A stretch of 7,119 nt of DNA from positions 1-7,119 of the forward strand of contig JAJRUA010000035.1 in assembly GCA_024278035.1 (NCBI GenBank), read 5' to 3'. This document shows positions 1 through 5,699 of this stretch, in pieces. Below the pieces are notes generated by a model that was given only the letters and a program-made list of their open reading frames with translations, searched no databases and was not told the origin of the DNA. Origin of the DNA: Planctomycetota bacterium. Its GTDB lineage: Bacteria > Planctomycetota > Planctomycetia > Pirellulales > Lacipirellulaceae. Made by a program: the position numbers and the translations under genes. Position 1 is the stretch's first letter; every line of letters starts with the position of its first letter.

Positions 1-243
1 CCAACAGTTGACGGCTAAGCCCCACTGACGAGCCTGAGCGGAGGTTTTTTTCTCGTGATTTCGAGGCCTACCCACGATAAGCCCGGATGGACGTACTTCG
101 GATCGCTGAATGCCTCCCTGTGGGTTCGGGGATAGGCTCTTAGCCAACGAGACGAATTTCGGCTCTTTTGGAAAATTATCGAAGGGCGAGGATCGATAGG
201 GTCATCACCATGGGGGGGCTCCTTGAGAATTAGCGTAATCGAA

Positions 244-274
244 ACCGTTGGTATCCCAACGGTGTGGGCCACAC
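244..274. repeat. Two adjacent short palindromes
   Basis: Positions 244-251 (ACCGTTGG) pair perfectly with 256-263 (CCAACGGT) across a four-base TATC loop. Overlapping its right arm, GTGTGG (262-267), a single G, and CCACAC (269-274) form a second perfect inverted repeat. Neither is followed by a T-run, so a classical terminator is unlikely. A structured intergenic repeat or a protein-binding palindrome is possible; the sequence does not decide. Confidence 0.55.
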
Positions 275-350
275 AAGGAGAAGAATAGCCGCGGTGTGTT
301 ACTGGCGTGTTACGCTTTGGTCCCCCGTTGGTCTTTTGTTGTTAAATCTT

Positions 351-373
351 CCTCGCCAGGATGACGAGGCTAT
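351..373 (+). repeat. CCAGGATGG hairpin element, copy A
   Basis: The core CCTCGCCAGGATGACGAGG (351-369) forms an eight-pair stem with one C-A mismatch and a GGA loop, and CTAT follows. It differs by one base from the copy at 1378-1400 and sits head to head with the copy at 376-394, the two sharing the self-complementary CTATAG at 370-375. All three copies follow a pyrimidine-rich stretch. The arrangement resembles paired REP elements; that comparison is by structure only, not by sequence match to a known family. Confidence 0.7.
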
Positions 374-394
374 AGCCGCTCCATCCTGGAGCGG
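370..394 (-). repeat. CCAGGATGG hairpin element, copy B (inverted)
   Basis: Read on the minus strand, 394-376 is CCGCTCCAGGATGGAGCGG, a perfect eight-pair stem with a GGA loop, followed by CTATAG. The inner core CCAGGATGG and the trailing CTAT match copies A and C, while the outer arms changed together (CCTCG/CGAGG to CCGCT/AGCGG), so pairing is kept. It begins 19 bases past the nucleoside hydrolase stop codon and could also help end that transcript, although no T-run follows. Confidence 0.65.
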
Positions 395-412
395 GAAATT
401 GCTGCCCCTGCA

Positions 413-1342
413 TCAAACGGCGTTCTCCAAGCCTCGACGGAGCACCTCAAAGGTCTTGGGAATGTCGAGCGCCGTTATGACTTCGACGTTGGGACGCATG
501 CCCTGCGTCGATCGGCGGTCAAAGATGGTTGCGCCAAGGGTTAGCTCCCCTGCGGTTTCGACATCGCCGTGCATTGGTTCGGCCGAGACCAATTCCGGAT
601 AGGCCACCGCTACGATCGCCGCCACATCGTGTAGGCAGATTCCCTCCATCGCAAACCGCTGACGATAGGCACGGTAGAAGCCGGGGAGCATCTCGGCAAG
701 CAACCTCGTCGTTCGCGACGAATGAGAACGAACGAACTCAAGAAAATCGTAGCCGGCAAACATTTGCTGCGTAATGTCCACCGGCAGCACGGTCGTATTG
801 GCAGCCGAGTGAAACACCTGACGAGCAGCCTCAGGGTTACAGTAGACGTTGAACTCGGCGGCGGGCGTGACGTTGCCGCCGGCTGAGACACTGCCGCCCA
901 GCGCCAGCACGCCGCGTAAGTCCTCAGCGACCTGAGGCTCACGCGTAAGGACAGCAGCGAGGTTGGTCCATGGTCCCGTGCCGATGAGAGTGATCTCGCC
1001 AGGCGCTTTGCGGACTTCATCCGCAATCAATTTCACGGAAGGATGGTGGTTGGCCATTTCCGCGACGGGGATCTCGGCACTTCCCAAGCCGAACGGCCCG
1101 TGCAACTCGTGGGCATCCGCACAGAGTGGTTGGCGAGGGTCGGCGGCTCCAAGCCGAGGCCAACGGGGCGGATCGATCCGTTCGATGATCGCCTGCACGT
1201 TGCGGGTCGCCTGCTCTGCACGGATATTGCCGCCGGTCGCTGTGACAGCAACCACTTCGAGCTTGGGCTCGGCGAGGGCAAAACAGAGGGCGACAGCGTC
1301 ATCGACGCCGGGATCCATGTCGAGAATGACTTTGTGGGGCAT
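413..1342 (-). CDS. Inosine-uridine type nucleoside hydrolase
   Basis: The 309-residue product belongs to the calcium-dependent inosine-uridine preferring nucleoside hydrolase family (RihA/B/C, IunH), which cleaves the N-glycosidic bond of ribonucleosides to free base and ribose in salvage. The N-terminal signature DMDPGVDD (residues 8-15) supplies the calcium- and ribose-binding aspartates. GTGPWTNLA (121-129) matches the family's GPLTNLA region, AEFNVYCNPEA (162-172) carries the ribose-contacting Glu/Asn, and LHD (237-239) holds the catalytic His-Asp pair. Length is normal and no signal peptide is seen, so it should be cytoplasmic. The ATG (complement of 1340-1342) places the signature at residue 8 as usual, and an AAGG lies four bases upstream. 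It is transcribed divergently from trpD. Base preference (purine or pyrimidine nucleosides) cannot be read from sequence. HDV in place of the common HDP is a mild variant. Confidence 0.95.
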   Translation of the reverse strand: MPHKVILDMDPGVDDAVALCFALAEPKLEVVAVTATGGNIRAEQATRNVQAIIERIDPPRWPRLGAADPRQPLCADAHELHGPFGLGSAEIPVAEMANHHPSVKLIADEVRKAPGEITLIGTGPWTNLAAVLTREPQVAEDLRGVLALGGSVSAGGNVTPAAEFNVYCNPEAARQVFHSAANTTVLPVDITQQMFAGYDFLEFVRSHSSRTTRLLAEMLPGFYRAYRQRFAMEGICLHDVAAIVAVAYPELVSAEPMHGDVETAGELTLGATIFDRRSTQGMRPNVEVITALDIPKTFEVLRRGLENAV

Positions 1343-1377
1343 CTTGCCTTGCGGGGTAAATCAGCGTGGCGGTTTTT

Positions 1378-1400
1378 CCTCGCCAGGATGGCGAGGCTAT
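1378..1400 (+). repeat. CCAGGATGG hairpin element, copy C
   Basis: CCTCGCCAGGATGGCGAGG (1378-1396) forms a perfect eight-pair stem with a GGA loop, followed by CTAT. It repeats copy A (351-373) with a single difference, in the same orientation and 1,027 bases away, so the two copies flank the nucleoside hydrolase gene as direct repeats. It lies in the spacer between the divergent nucleoside hydrolase and trpD genes, 35 bases from the former's start codon. Confidence 0.7.
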
Positions 1401-1424
1401 GTGGGGGGCTTATGTGGGGGGGGG
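1397..1424 (+). repeat. Tandem TATGTG plus poly-G tracts
   Basis: CTATGTG followed by six Gs in all (1397-1408) is repeated two bases later as TATGTG with nine Gs (1411-1424). The two imperfect units differ mainly in G-run length, which suggests slippage. They lie in the divergent spacer, so run-length changes could affect either promoter; that is inference, and no clear promoter boxes were found here. Confidence 0.55.
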
Positions 1425-1519
1425 CATCGTTTTGACCGGCACCTCCCTTTGTTGGGCGGGCGTCGCTATCTTGTAACGTGTTATGGCTTCGATTCCAAAC
1501 CTTTTTTCCGAAGATTTTG

Positions 1520-2545
1520 ATGTCTGAATCGCTCAGGGAGACGCTCGATCACCTTGCGAAGAGGGAAAATCTCTCACAGGAGACGATGCGGGAAGCGATT
1601 GGTGTCCTCATGCGTGGCGAAGCGGACGAGACACAGATTGCCCAATTGTTAACGTCGCTTGCCGAAAAAGGGGAAACGGTCGAAGAGGTCGCCGGGGCAG
1701 CCCTGGCCATGCGCGGGCACATGACACCCATTCGCTCCACCCGAACCGGCTTGGTGGATACGTGCGGCACAGGAGGGGGCGGGTCGCCGACGTTCAACAT
1801 TAGTACCACGGCGGCGATCGTTGCCGCCGCGGCGGGGGCACCCGTCGCCAAGCATGGCAACCGAAGCGTCACCAGCCGCACTGGCTCGGCCGATGTGCTG
1901 GCAGAGCTGGGGGTGAACATTGTGGCTTCGGTCGAACAGGTCGAAGCGTGCCTGGAGGAGCTGGGCCTTTGCTTCTGCTTTGCGCCGCTCATGCACCCCG
2001 CCATGCGGCACGTTGGTGCGGTACGCAAGCGACTTGGCATTCGCACAATTTTTAACATTCTAGGACCGCTAGCCAATCCGGCTGGTGCCGAGTTCCAACT
2101 GCTCGGTGCCGGGCGTCCTGAGATTCAGCCTCTATTGGCCGGAGCACTTGAACGGATCGGCACCAAGCGAACGTTGGTCGTCAGCGGCAAGGATGGCCTG
2201 GGTGACGTGACGATCAGCGGAACGACGCACGTCTCTGAAGTCACCGCCGATGGTGTCAGGCAGTACGAATGGACCCCTGAGGATTTCGGCATCGACCGAA
2301 GTGGCACAGCAGGCCTGGCGGTAGAAAGCCCCGAACACAGCGCAGCCGTCATCCGCAAGGTACTGAAAGGGGCGCCTGGTGCGGCGCGGGATGTGGTCGT
2401 TCTGAATGCCGCAGCAGCGTTACTTTGTGCGGGACTAGCCGATTCCCCGAGCAACGGAGCGGCCCTAGCGATAGGGGCAATCGACAGCGGTGCGGCTGCC
2501 CAGTTGTTAGCCAAACTGGCCGAACGCTCGCACGCCCCTGCTTGA
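1520..2545 (+). CDS. trpD: Anthranilate phosphoribosyltransferase
   Basis: TrpD transfers the phosphoribosyl group of PRPP to anthranilate, the second step of tryptophan synthesis from chorismate. From the ATG at 1520 the product has 341 residues, normal for the family. The frame is open to an ATG at 1478, but those 14 extra residues are hydrophobic and unlike TrpD, so I choose 1520; neither start has a clear ribosome-binding site. Visible motifs are the helical N-terminal domain (1-65), the PRPP loop GTGGGGS (83-89) followed by FNIST (92-96), KHGNRS (111-116), GSADVL (122-127), HPAM (159-162), R169 and LGIRTIFNILGPLANP (172-187). Two sites are unusual: the Asp of the common GTGGD is Gly87, and the metal-binding Asp-Glu pair is Gly228-Asp229 within DGLGDV. 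No other trp gene adjoins, so trpD stands apart from a trp operon here. A C9 run follows its stop codon. Confidence 0.96.
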   Translation: MSESLRETLDHLAKRENLSQETMREAIGVLMRGEADETQIAQLLTSLAEKGETVEEVAGAALAMRGHMTPIRSTRTGLVDTCGTGGGGSPTFNISTTAAIVAAAAGAPVAKHGNRSVTSRTGSADVLAELGVNIVASVEQVEACLEELGLCFCFAPLMHPAMRHVGAVRKRLGIRTIFNILGPLANPAGAEFQLLGAGRPEIQPLLAGALERIGTKRTLVVSGKDGLGDVTISGTTHVSEVTADGVRQYEWTPEDFGIDRSGTAGLAVESPEHSAAVIRKVLKGAPGAARDVVVLNAAAALLCAGLADSPSNGAALAIGAIDSGAAAQLLAKLAERSHAPA

Positions 2546-2608
2546 CCTCCCCCCCCCTCCGGGCGCCGGCGTTTACGGCTCGCCTGAGGATACTGTGCAA
2601 CCTTTTTT

Positions 2609-3424
2609 ATGCTAACGAATTTCCAATCACCGAACGAATCGACGGCCCCAAGTGGCAATTCCGTTCGTGCGCTGTTTGTTAGTGATATCCATCTGGGAAG
2701 TAAGCACACGCAGGCGGAGGATTTTCTTGAATTGCTCCGTCAGTATGAACCCCGCTATTTGTATATCGTTGGTGACTTTATTGATGGTTGGAAGCTGAAA
2801 CGGCGTTGGCGCTGGTCGCCCGTTTACGATCAGATATTCCAGCGGATGATGAAGCTCAAGCAGTCGGGAACCGAGCTGCTCTACACGCCAGGAAACCACG
2901 ATCATTTCTTGCGGAATTATTTGACGAGCTTTGGCGTAATTACGATCCGCGATCGCTTTGTACATGAGGCCGCCGACGGAAGAAAGTATGTCGTCACACA
3001 TGGCGACCAATTCGACCGCGTCGAGCAAAATTGGCAGTGGCTCTCACTTGTGGGCTCCTACGCCTACGACGCCGTGCTAACAACCAACCGTTGGGCCAAT
3101 CGCTTGCGAGGCAAGAAGCACGATCCCTACGCCCTGAGCGGTCTTATCAAACGGCGGGTAAAAAAACTGGTGAAACGGCTGAGCGATTACGAAGAGCAGT
3201 TGGCCCAAAATGCCCGAGAAGCCGATTGCCAGGGGATCATCTGCGGGCATAGCCATACCCCGCGAATCGAAGCGATCGACGGCATTGCCTATCTCAACAC
3301 GGGCGATTGGGTGGAAAACTGTACCGCTTTGCTCGAATATGACGATGGCCATTTCGAGCTAATCCACCGTGACGGAACCTTAATCGACCACCTACCCGCA
3401 CGCCCGGAAGTGCAGGAATCCTAG
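2609..3424 (+). CDS. plcP: PlcP-like calcineurin phosphoesterase (phospholipase C)
   Basis: The 271-residue protein is a calcineurin-like metallophosphoesterase. Metal ligands are visible in order: SDIHLG (25-30, D26 and H28), GDFIDGW (55-61, D56), GNHDHF (95-100, N96/H97), HGDQFD (131-136) and GHSHTP (213-218). Automatic annotation would probably say UDP-2,3-diacylglucosamine diphosphatase (LpxH). However, HGDQFD with HEAADGR (119-125) and the C-terminal GDWVENCTALLE (232-243) recall PlcP, the Sinorhizobium phospholipase C that releases diacylglycerol from phospholipids under phosphate limitation. LpxH usually reads HGDTLCTDD at the second site. Being next to btaA and btaB supports PlcP; this is family knowledge plus inference, and I compared from memory. 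The start ATG follows a T6 run with no Shine-Dalgarno sequence; no in-frame alternative upstream looks better. It lies 63 bases after trpD. There is no signal peptide, so it should act at the cytoplasmic membrane face. An LpxH role is the main alternative. Confidence 0.85.
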   Translation: MLTNFQSPNESTAPSGNSVRALFVSDIHLGSKHTQAEDFLELLRQYEPRYLYIVGDFIDGWKLKRRWRWSPVYDQIFQRMMKLKQSGTELLYTPGNHDHFLRNYLTSFGVITIRDRFVHEAADGRKYVVTHGDQFDRVEQNWQWLSLVGSYAYDAVLTTNRWANRLRGKKHDPYALSGLIKRRVKKLVKRLSDYEEQLAQNAREADCQGIICGHSHTPRIEAIDGIAYLNTGDWVENCTALLEYDDGHFELIHRDGTLIDHLPARPEVQES

Positions 3425-3430
3425 CTGTAG

Positions 3431-3485
3431 GCGGAAGCCGGCGGTTTTCCCGCTTGCTTCGTCCGATGACTCCGCCGGCTTCCGC
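3431..3485. repeat. 14-bp perfect inverted repeat between plcP and btaA
   Basis: GCGGAAGCCGGCGG (3431-3444) is exactly complementary to CCGCCGGCTTCCGC (3472-3485), with a 27-base loop. It begins six bases after the plcP stop codon. The GC-rich stem would be very stable in RNA, but the downstream bases are not a T-run; only a TTTT lies inside the loop. It may be a weak or factor-dependent terminator, an mRNA-stabilising 3' structure for plcP, or an intergenic repeat unit. It suggests that plcP and btaA are not simply one uninterrupted transcript. Confidence 0.75.
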
Positions 3486-3491
3486 GGGTGG

Positions 3492-3509
3492 CTATTATCT
3501 TGCTATGAC
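3492..3509 (+). promoter_or_regulatory. PHO-box-like direct repeat upstream of btaA
   Basis: CTATTAT (3492-3498) and CTATGAC (3503-3509) are two seven-base half-sites separated by four bases, the spacing of the PhoB box (half-site CTGTCAT in enterobacteria). By my count about 11 of 18 positions agree with that consensus, both halves keeping C-T-x-T-x-A. It lies 67 bases upstream of the btaA start. TATTAT (3493-3498) could instead be a -10 box, although no matching -35 sequence is seen. The call is tentative because planctomycete PhoB sites are not something I can check here. Confidence 0.3.
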
Positions 3510-3575
3510 TTGGCGTCTTAGGGCGACTCCTTTCAACCGCTTTGCAATCGGGCTCGACTCCCCTAAACTGGCCCC

Positions 3576-4784
3576 ATGTTAATGACTGCCCTAAGTCGTG
3601 CTGTCTTTAAGGCTTGCCACGGCAATCAACTCGTCTACAACACCTGCTGGGAAGACCCCCGGCTGGATCGCATTGCGCTCGAACTGGGCCCCGGCGATCG
3701 GCTGTTGGTTATCACCTCCGCCGGTTGCAATGCGCTCGACTACGCGCTCGACGAGCCCGAACGAATCGATACGGTCGATGTGAATCTCAGGCAAAATGCA
3801 CTGCTTGACCTCAAACTGGCGGCTATCCGACAGCTTGACTACGAAACATTTTTTGATATTTTTGGCCGCGGTAAGACCGACCGATGGAAAGAAATCTATA
3901 ACGATTCGCTTCGCACCGAATTACCCGCGACAAGCCGAGAGTACTGGGATAAAAGCGGAAAGTTTTTTCATGGCAAAGGGCGTCGCCCCAGCTTTTACTT
4001 CCGTGGTTCGTCGGGCACGTTCGCTTCGGGGATCAATTGGTACATCGACCGACGGCTGAAAATTCGCAAAGAGATTGAGCAACTGCTTTCGTCCGAAACA
4101 ATTGAAGAACAGAAAGAAGTCTACGAGACCTCGGTCAAACCCGCCTTCTGGGGCCCCGGTATCAAGTGGGTCATGCGGCGCGATGCGGCCCTGTCGCTGC
4201 TGGGCGTTCCCCAAGCACAGCGACAGCAACTCGAACGCTACTACCCGGGAGGCATTGCCAAGTTCGTGGAAGACAGCCTCGACACTGTGTTTAGCAAGCT
4301 GCCAATCAAAGACAATTATTTTTGGCGCGTGTATCTCACGGGCGAGTACACGCCCGATTGTTGCCCCGAGTACCTCAAGCCGGAGAACTTCGCACGGCTC
4401 AAGGGGACGAATGGCCAGCCCGGCCTTGTCGATCGTATCCATACGCACACGACGACCATCCTGGAGCACTTGAAGGGCGTCGAGCAAAAATACTCGCACT
4501 TTGTGCTGCTTGACCATATGGACTGGATGGCAGAGCACATGCTGGACACACTTGGCGAACAGTGGCAAACGATTATCGATCACGCTGACGACGATGCAAA
4601 GATTCTTTGGCGTAGTGCGGCGGTCATCTGTGAGTTCGTCGATCCGATTGAAGTGAATGTCGACGGAAAACGACGTCCCCTGGGCGAAATCCTGGAATAC
4701 AACCGTGACTTGGCGGACGAACTACACGCCAAAGATCGGGTACATACTTACGGCGGTTTCTCGATTGCAACGCTGCGTCGCTAG
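3576..4784 (+). CDS. btaA: BtaA, SAM:diacylglycerol 3-amino-3-carboxypropyltransferase
   Basis: BtaA transfers the 3-amino-3-carboxypropyl group of S-adenosylmethionine to diacylglycerol, giving diacylglycerylhomoserine, the first step of betaine lipid (DGTS) synthesis. The 402-residue protein has the length and features of the DUF3419/BtaA family: VYNTCWEDPRLD (20-31), the SAM-binding segment ITSAGCNALDYAL (46-58), TVDVNLRQNALLDLK (66-80), a central FRGSSGTFASGINWYID (142-158), and a C-terminal FVLLDHMDWM (309-318) followed by WRSAA (345-349). It has no transmembrane segment and should work at the inner face of the membrane. Two ATGs (3576 and 3582) could start it; I keep the first, and no Shine-Dalgarno sequence distinguishes them. 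It follows the PlcP-like gene after 151 bases and precedes btaB by 144 bases, the usual partnership for this pathway. Confidence 0.93.
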   Translation: MLMTALSRAVFKACHGNQLVYNTCWEDPRLDRIALELGPGDRLLVITSAGCNALDYALDEPERIDTVDVNLRQNALLDLKLAAIRQLDYETFFDIFGRGKTDRWKEIYNDSLRTELPATSREYWDKSGKFFHGKGRRPSFYFRGSSGTFASGINWYIDRRLKIRKEIEQLLSSETIEEQKEVYETSVKPAFWGPGIKWVMRRDAALSLLGVPQAQRQQLERYYPGGIAKFVEDSLDTVFSKLPIKDNYFWRVYLTGEYTPDCCPEYLKPENFARLKGTNGQPGLVDRIHTHTTTILEHLKGVEQKYSHFVLLDHMDWMAEHMLDTLGEQWQTIIDHADDDAKILWRSAAVICEFVDPIEVNVDGKRRPLGEILEYNRDLADELHAKDRVHTYGGFSIATLRR

Positions 4785-4835
4785 GGAATCGCCAAAGAAC
4801 TTATGGAGTCCTGCGCGAACAAAGCGTCAGGCCGA

Positions 4836-4867
4836 CCATCGGAAGGCCAGTTTTAGCCGACCGATGG
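4836..4867. repeat. Short inverted repeat between btaA and btaB
   Basis: CCATCGG (4836-4842) pairs with CCGATGG (4861-4867), with GGC (4845-4847) and GCC (4856-4858) able to extend pairing inside the 18-base loop around a TTTT. It has no downstream T-run and is not a convincing terminator. It could mark an mRNA-processing or attenuation point in the 144-base btaA-btaB gap, or be chance. Confidence 0.35.
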
Positions 4868-4914
4868 GGGGCACCGAGAGTAAATTTGCTAACGCGGGCA
4901 GACATCAATAACGA

Positions 4915-4922
4915 GAAAAAGG
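4915..4922 (+). promoter_or_regulatory. Ribosome-binding site of btaB
   Basis: GAAAAAGG ends six bases before the ATG at 4929. It is the best Shine-Dalgarno-like site in front of the lipid genes and fixes the btaB start. Most other starts in the window lack such a site. Confidence 0.5.
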
Positions 4923-4928
4923 CGTCGC

Positions 4929-5657
4929 ATGGGGGCTCTCAGCCAACTCAAGACTCTGTACCACCTGACCCTATCGCCCATTCGGGGTAATACCCACGAA
5001 GAGCGGCTGGATAGCTTTTATGGTGGCCAAGCGGACGACTACGATGCGTTCCGCAAGAAGATGCTGCATGGACGCGAAGCGCTCTTTGAGGCGTTGCCCG
5101 CCGGCGGTTCGTGGGTCGATATCGGCGCAGGAACCGCACGCAACGGCGAACTCTTTGGGGAGCGCCTTCGTGAGTTCGAAAAGGCGACGTTTGTCGATCT
5201 TTCCAAGTCGCTGTTGGCGGTGGCCGACAAACGACTTGCGGACCGTGGTTGGACCAACGCCCAGACGCTCCACGCCGATGCCACACAGCTTGACTTGCCC
5301 GATGAATCGGCAGACCTCGTAACGTTTACCTACTCCCTAACGATGATCCCCGATTGGTTTGCGGCGATCGACGAAGCGATTCGTCTTCTCAAACCGGGGG
5401 GCACCATCGGCGTCGTCGATTTTTACGTCTCACGCCGCTACCCCGCCCCCGATCACCGGAGGCACTCTTACTTCGCCCGCAATTTCTGGCCCTTCTGGTT
5501 CGGCAATGACAACGTCCACCCGAGCGCCGACCATCTCCCCATGCTAGAACGCCGGTTCCAAACCGAGAGCCTCTCAGAACAACAGGGCAAACTGCCTATG
5601 GTGCCGGTGCTTCGGGCTCCGTATTACCGGTACGTTGGGAAAAAGGTGGAAAGCTAG
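4929..5657 (+). CDS. btaB: BtaB, diacylglycerylhomoserine N-methyltransferase
   Basis: BtaB adds three methyl groups from S-adenosylmethionine to the amino group of diacylglycerylhomoserine, producing the zwitterionic, phosphorus-free lipid DGTS. The 242-residue protein is a class I methyltransferase: SAM motif I VDIGAGTARNG (63-73), the acidic residue of FVDLS (88-92), motif II HADATQLDLPDESADLVT (115-132) and LLKPGG (153-158). Family-specific stretches include YDAFRKKMLHGR (38-49), YSLTMIPDWF (135-144), GVVDFYVSRR (161-170) and FWPFWFGNDNVHPSADHLP (186-204), which recall both bacterial BtaB and the methyltransferase part of eukaryotic BTA1. It is slightly longer than the roughly 210-residue Rhodobacter type. 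The next gene follows after 42 bases, so co-transcription with the glycosyltransferase is likely. A paralogous function such as ornithine-lipid methylation is the alternative, but adjacency to btaA makes that unlikely. Confidence 0.92.
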   Translation: MGALSQLKTLYHLTLSPIRGNTHEERLDSFYGGQADDYDAFRKKMLHGREALFEALPAGGSWVDIGAGTARNGELFGERLREFEKATFVDLSKSLLAVADKRLADRGWTNAQTLHADATQLDLPDESADLVTFTYSLTMIPDWFAAIDEAIRLLKPGGTIGVVDFYVSRRYPAPDHRRHSYFARNFWPFWFGNDNVHPSADHLPMLERRFQTESLSEQQGKLPMVPVLRAPYYRYVGKKVES

Positions 5658-5699
5658 GCGTTGCCCGAGAGTCTCCCCCTCCCCCTTCTCTTCGTTTTC

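Larger units (their letters stand above)
1..412. other. Non-coding region with small palindromes
   Basis: I see no supportable gene here. The minus strand is open over 15-272 (85 codons), but the predicted peptide is rich in Pro, Arg and Ser, has no recognisable domain, and its first codons are simply a translation of the palindrome at 244-274, so I treat it as fortuitous. The stretch holds a T7 run at 45-51 with only a very weak preceding stem, a hairpin at 244-263, a palindrome at 262-274, a tandem GTGTTAC repeat (296-302 and 307-313, 11-base period) and a mirrored hairpin pair at 351-394. It looks like repeat-laden intergenic DNA downstream of the minus-strand nucleoside hydrolase. A gene beyond the left edge could extend its 3' flank into this stretch. 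Confidence 0.6.

Noticed and set aside
24..51. Hammerhead-ribozyme-like or terminator-like stretch (CTGACGAG followed by a T7 run)
   Set aside because: CTGACGAG fits part of the hammerhead core, but the required GAAA and flanking stems are absent. As a terminator, the stem before the T-run has only about three pairs.
15..272. Minus-strand 85-codon open frame
   Set aside because: It has no recognisable domain, its composition is biased to Pro, Arg and Ser, there is no evident ribosome-binding site, and its first codons translate the palindrome at 244-274. It looks fortuitous.
1378..1424. CRISPR-like or G-quadruplex array
   Set aside because: There are only two G-rich units and no regular repeat-spacer pattern. 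Two long G-runs alone do not make a convincing quadruplex.
1432..1472. Sigma70 promoter for trpD (TTGACC with TATCTT)
   Set aside because: The spacing between the boxes is about 29 bases, far from 17, and no better -10 sequence lies in range.
1478..1519. Upstream in-frame ATG for trpD
   Set aside because: The extra 14 residues are hydrophobic and unlike TrpD N-termini. The normal family beginning starts at the ATG at 1520.
2125..2709. Long minus-strand frame opposite trpD and the plcP start
   Set aside because: It is antisense to a clear TrpD coding region, has low-complexity composition and no domain, and is a frame shadow.
3921..4583. 220-codon minus-strand frame opposite btaA
   Set aside because: It mirrors the codons of the well-supported btaA gene and has no recognisable protein features.
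5661..5699. TTG start for the glycosyltransferase
   Set aside because: The added residues are a Pro/Leu/Phe-rich low-complexity stretch. The family's N-terminal strand and GEGRGH loop begin naturally from the ATG at 5700.
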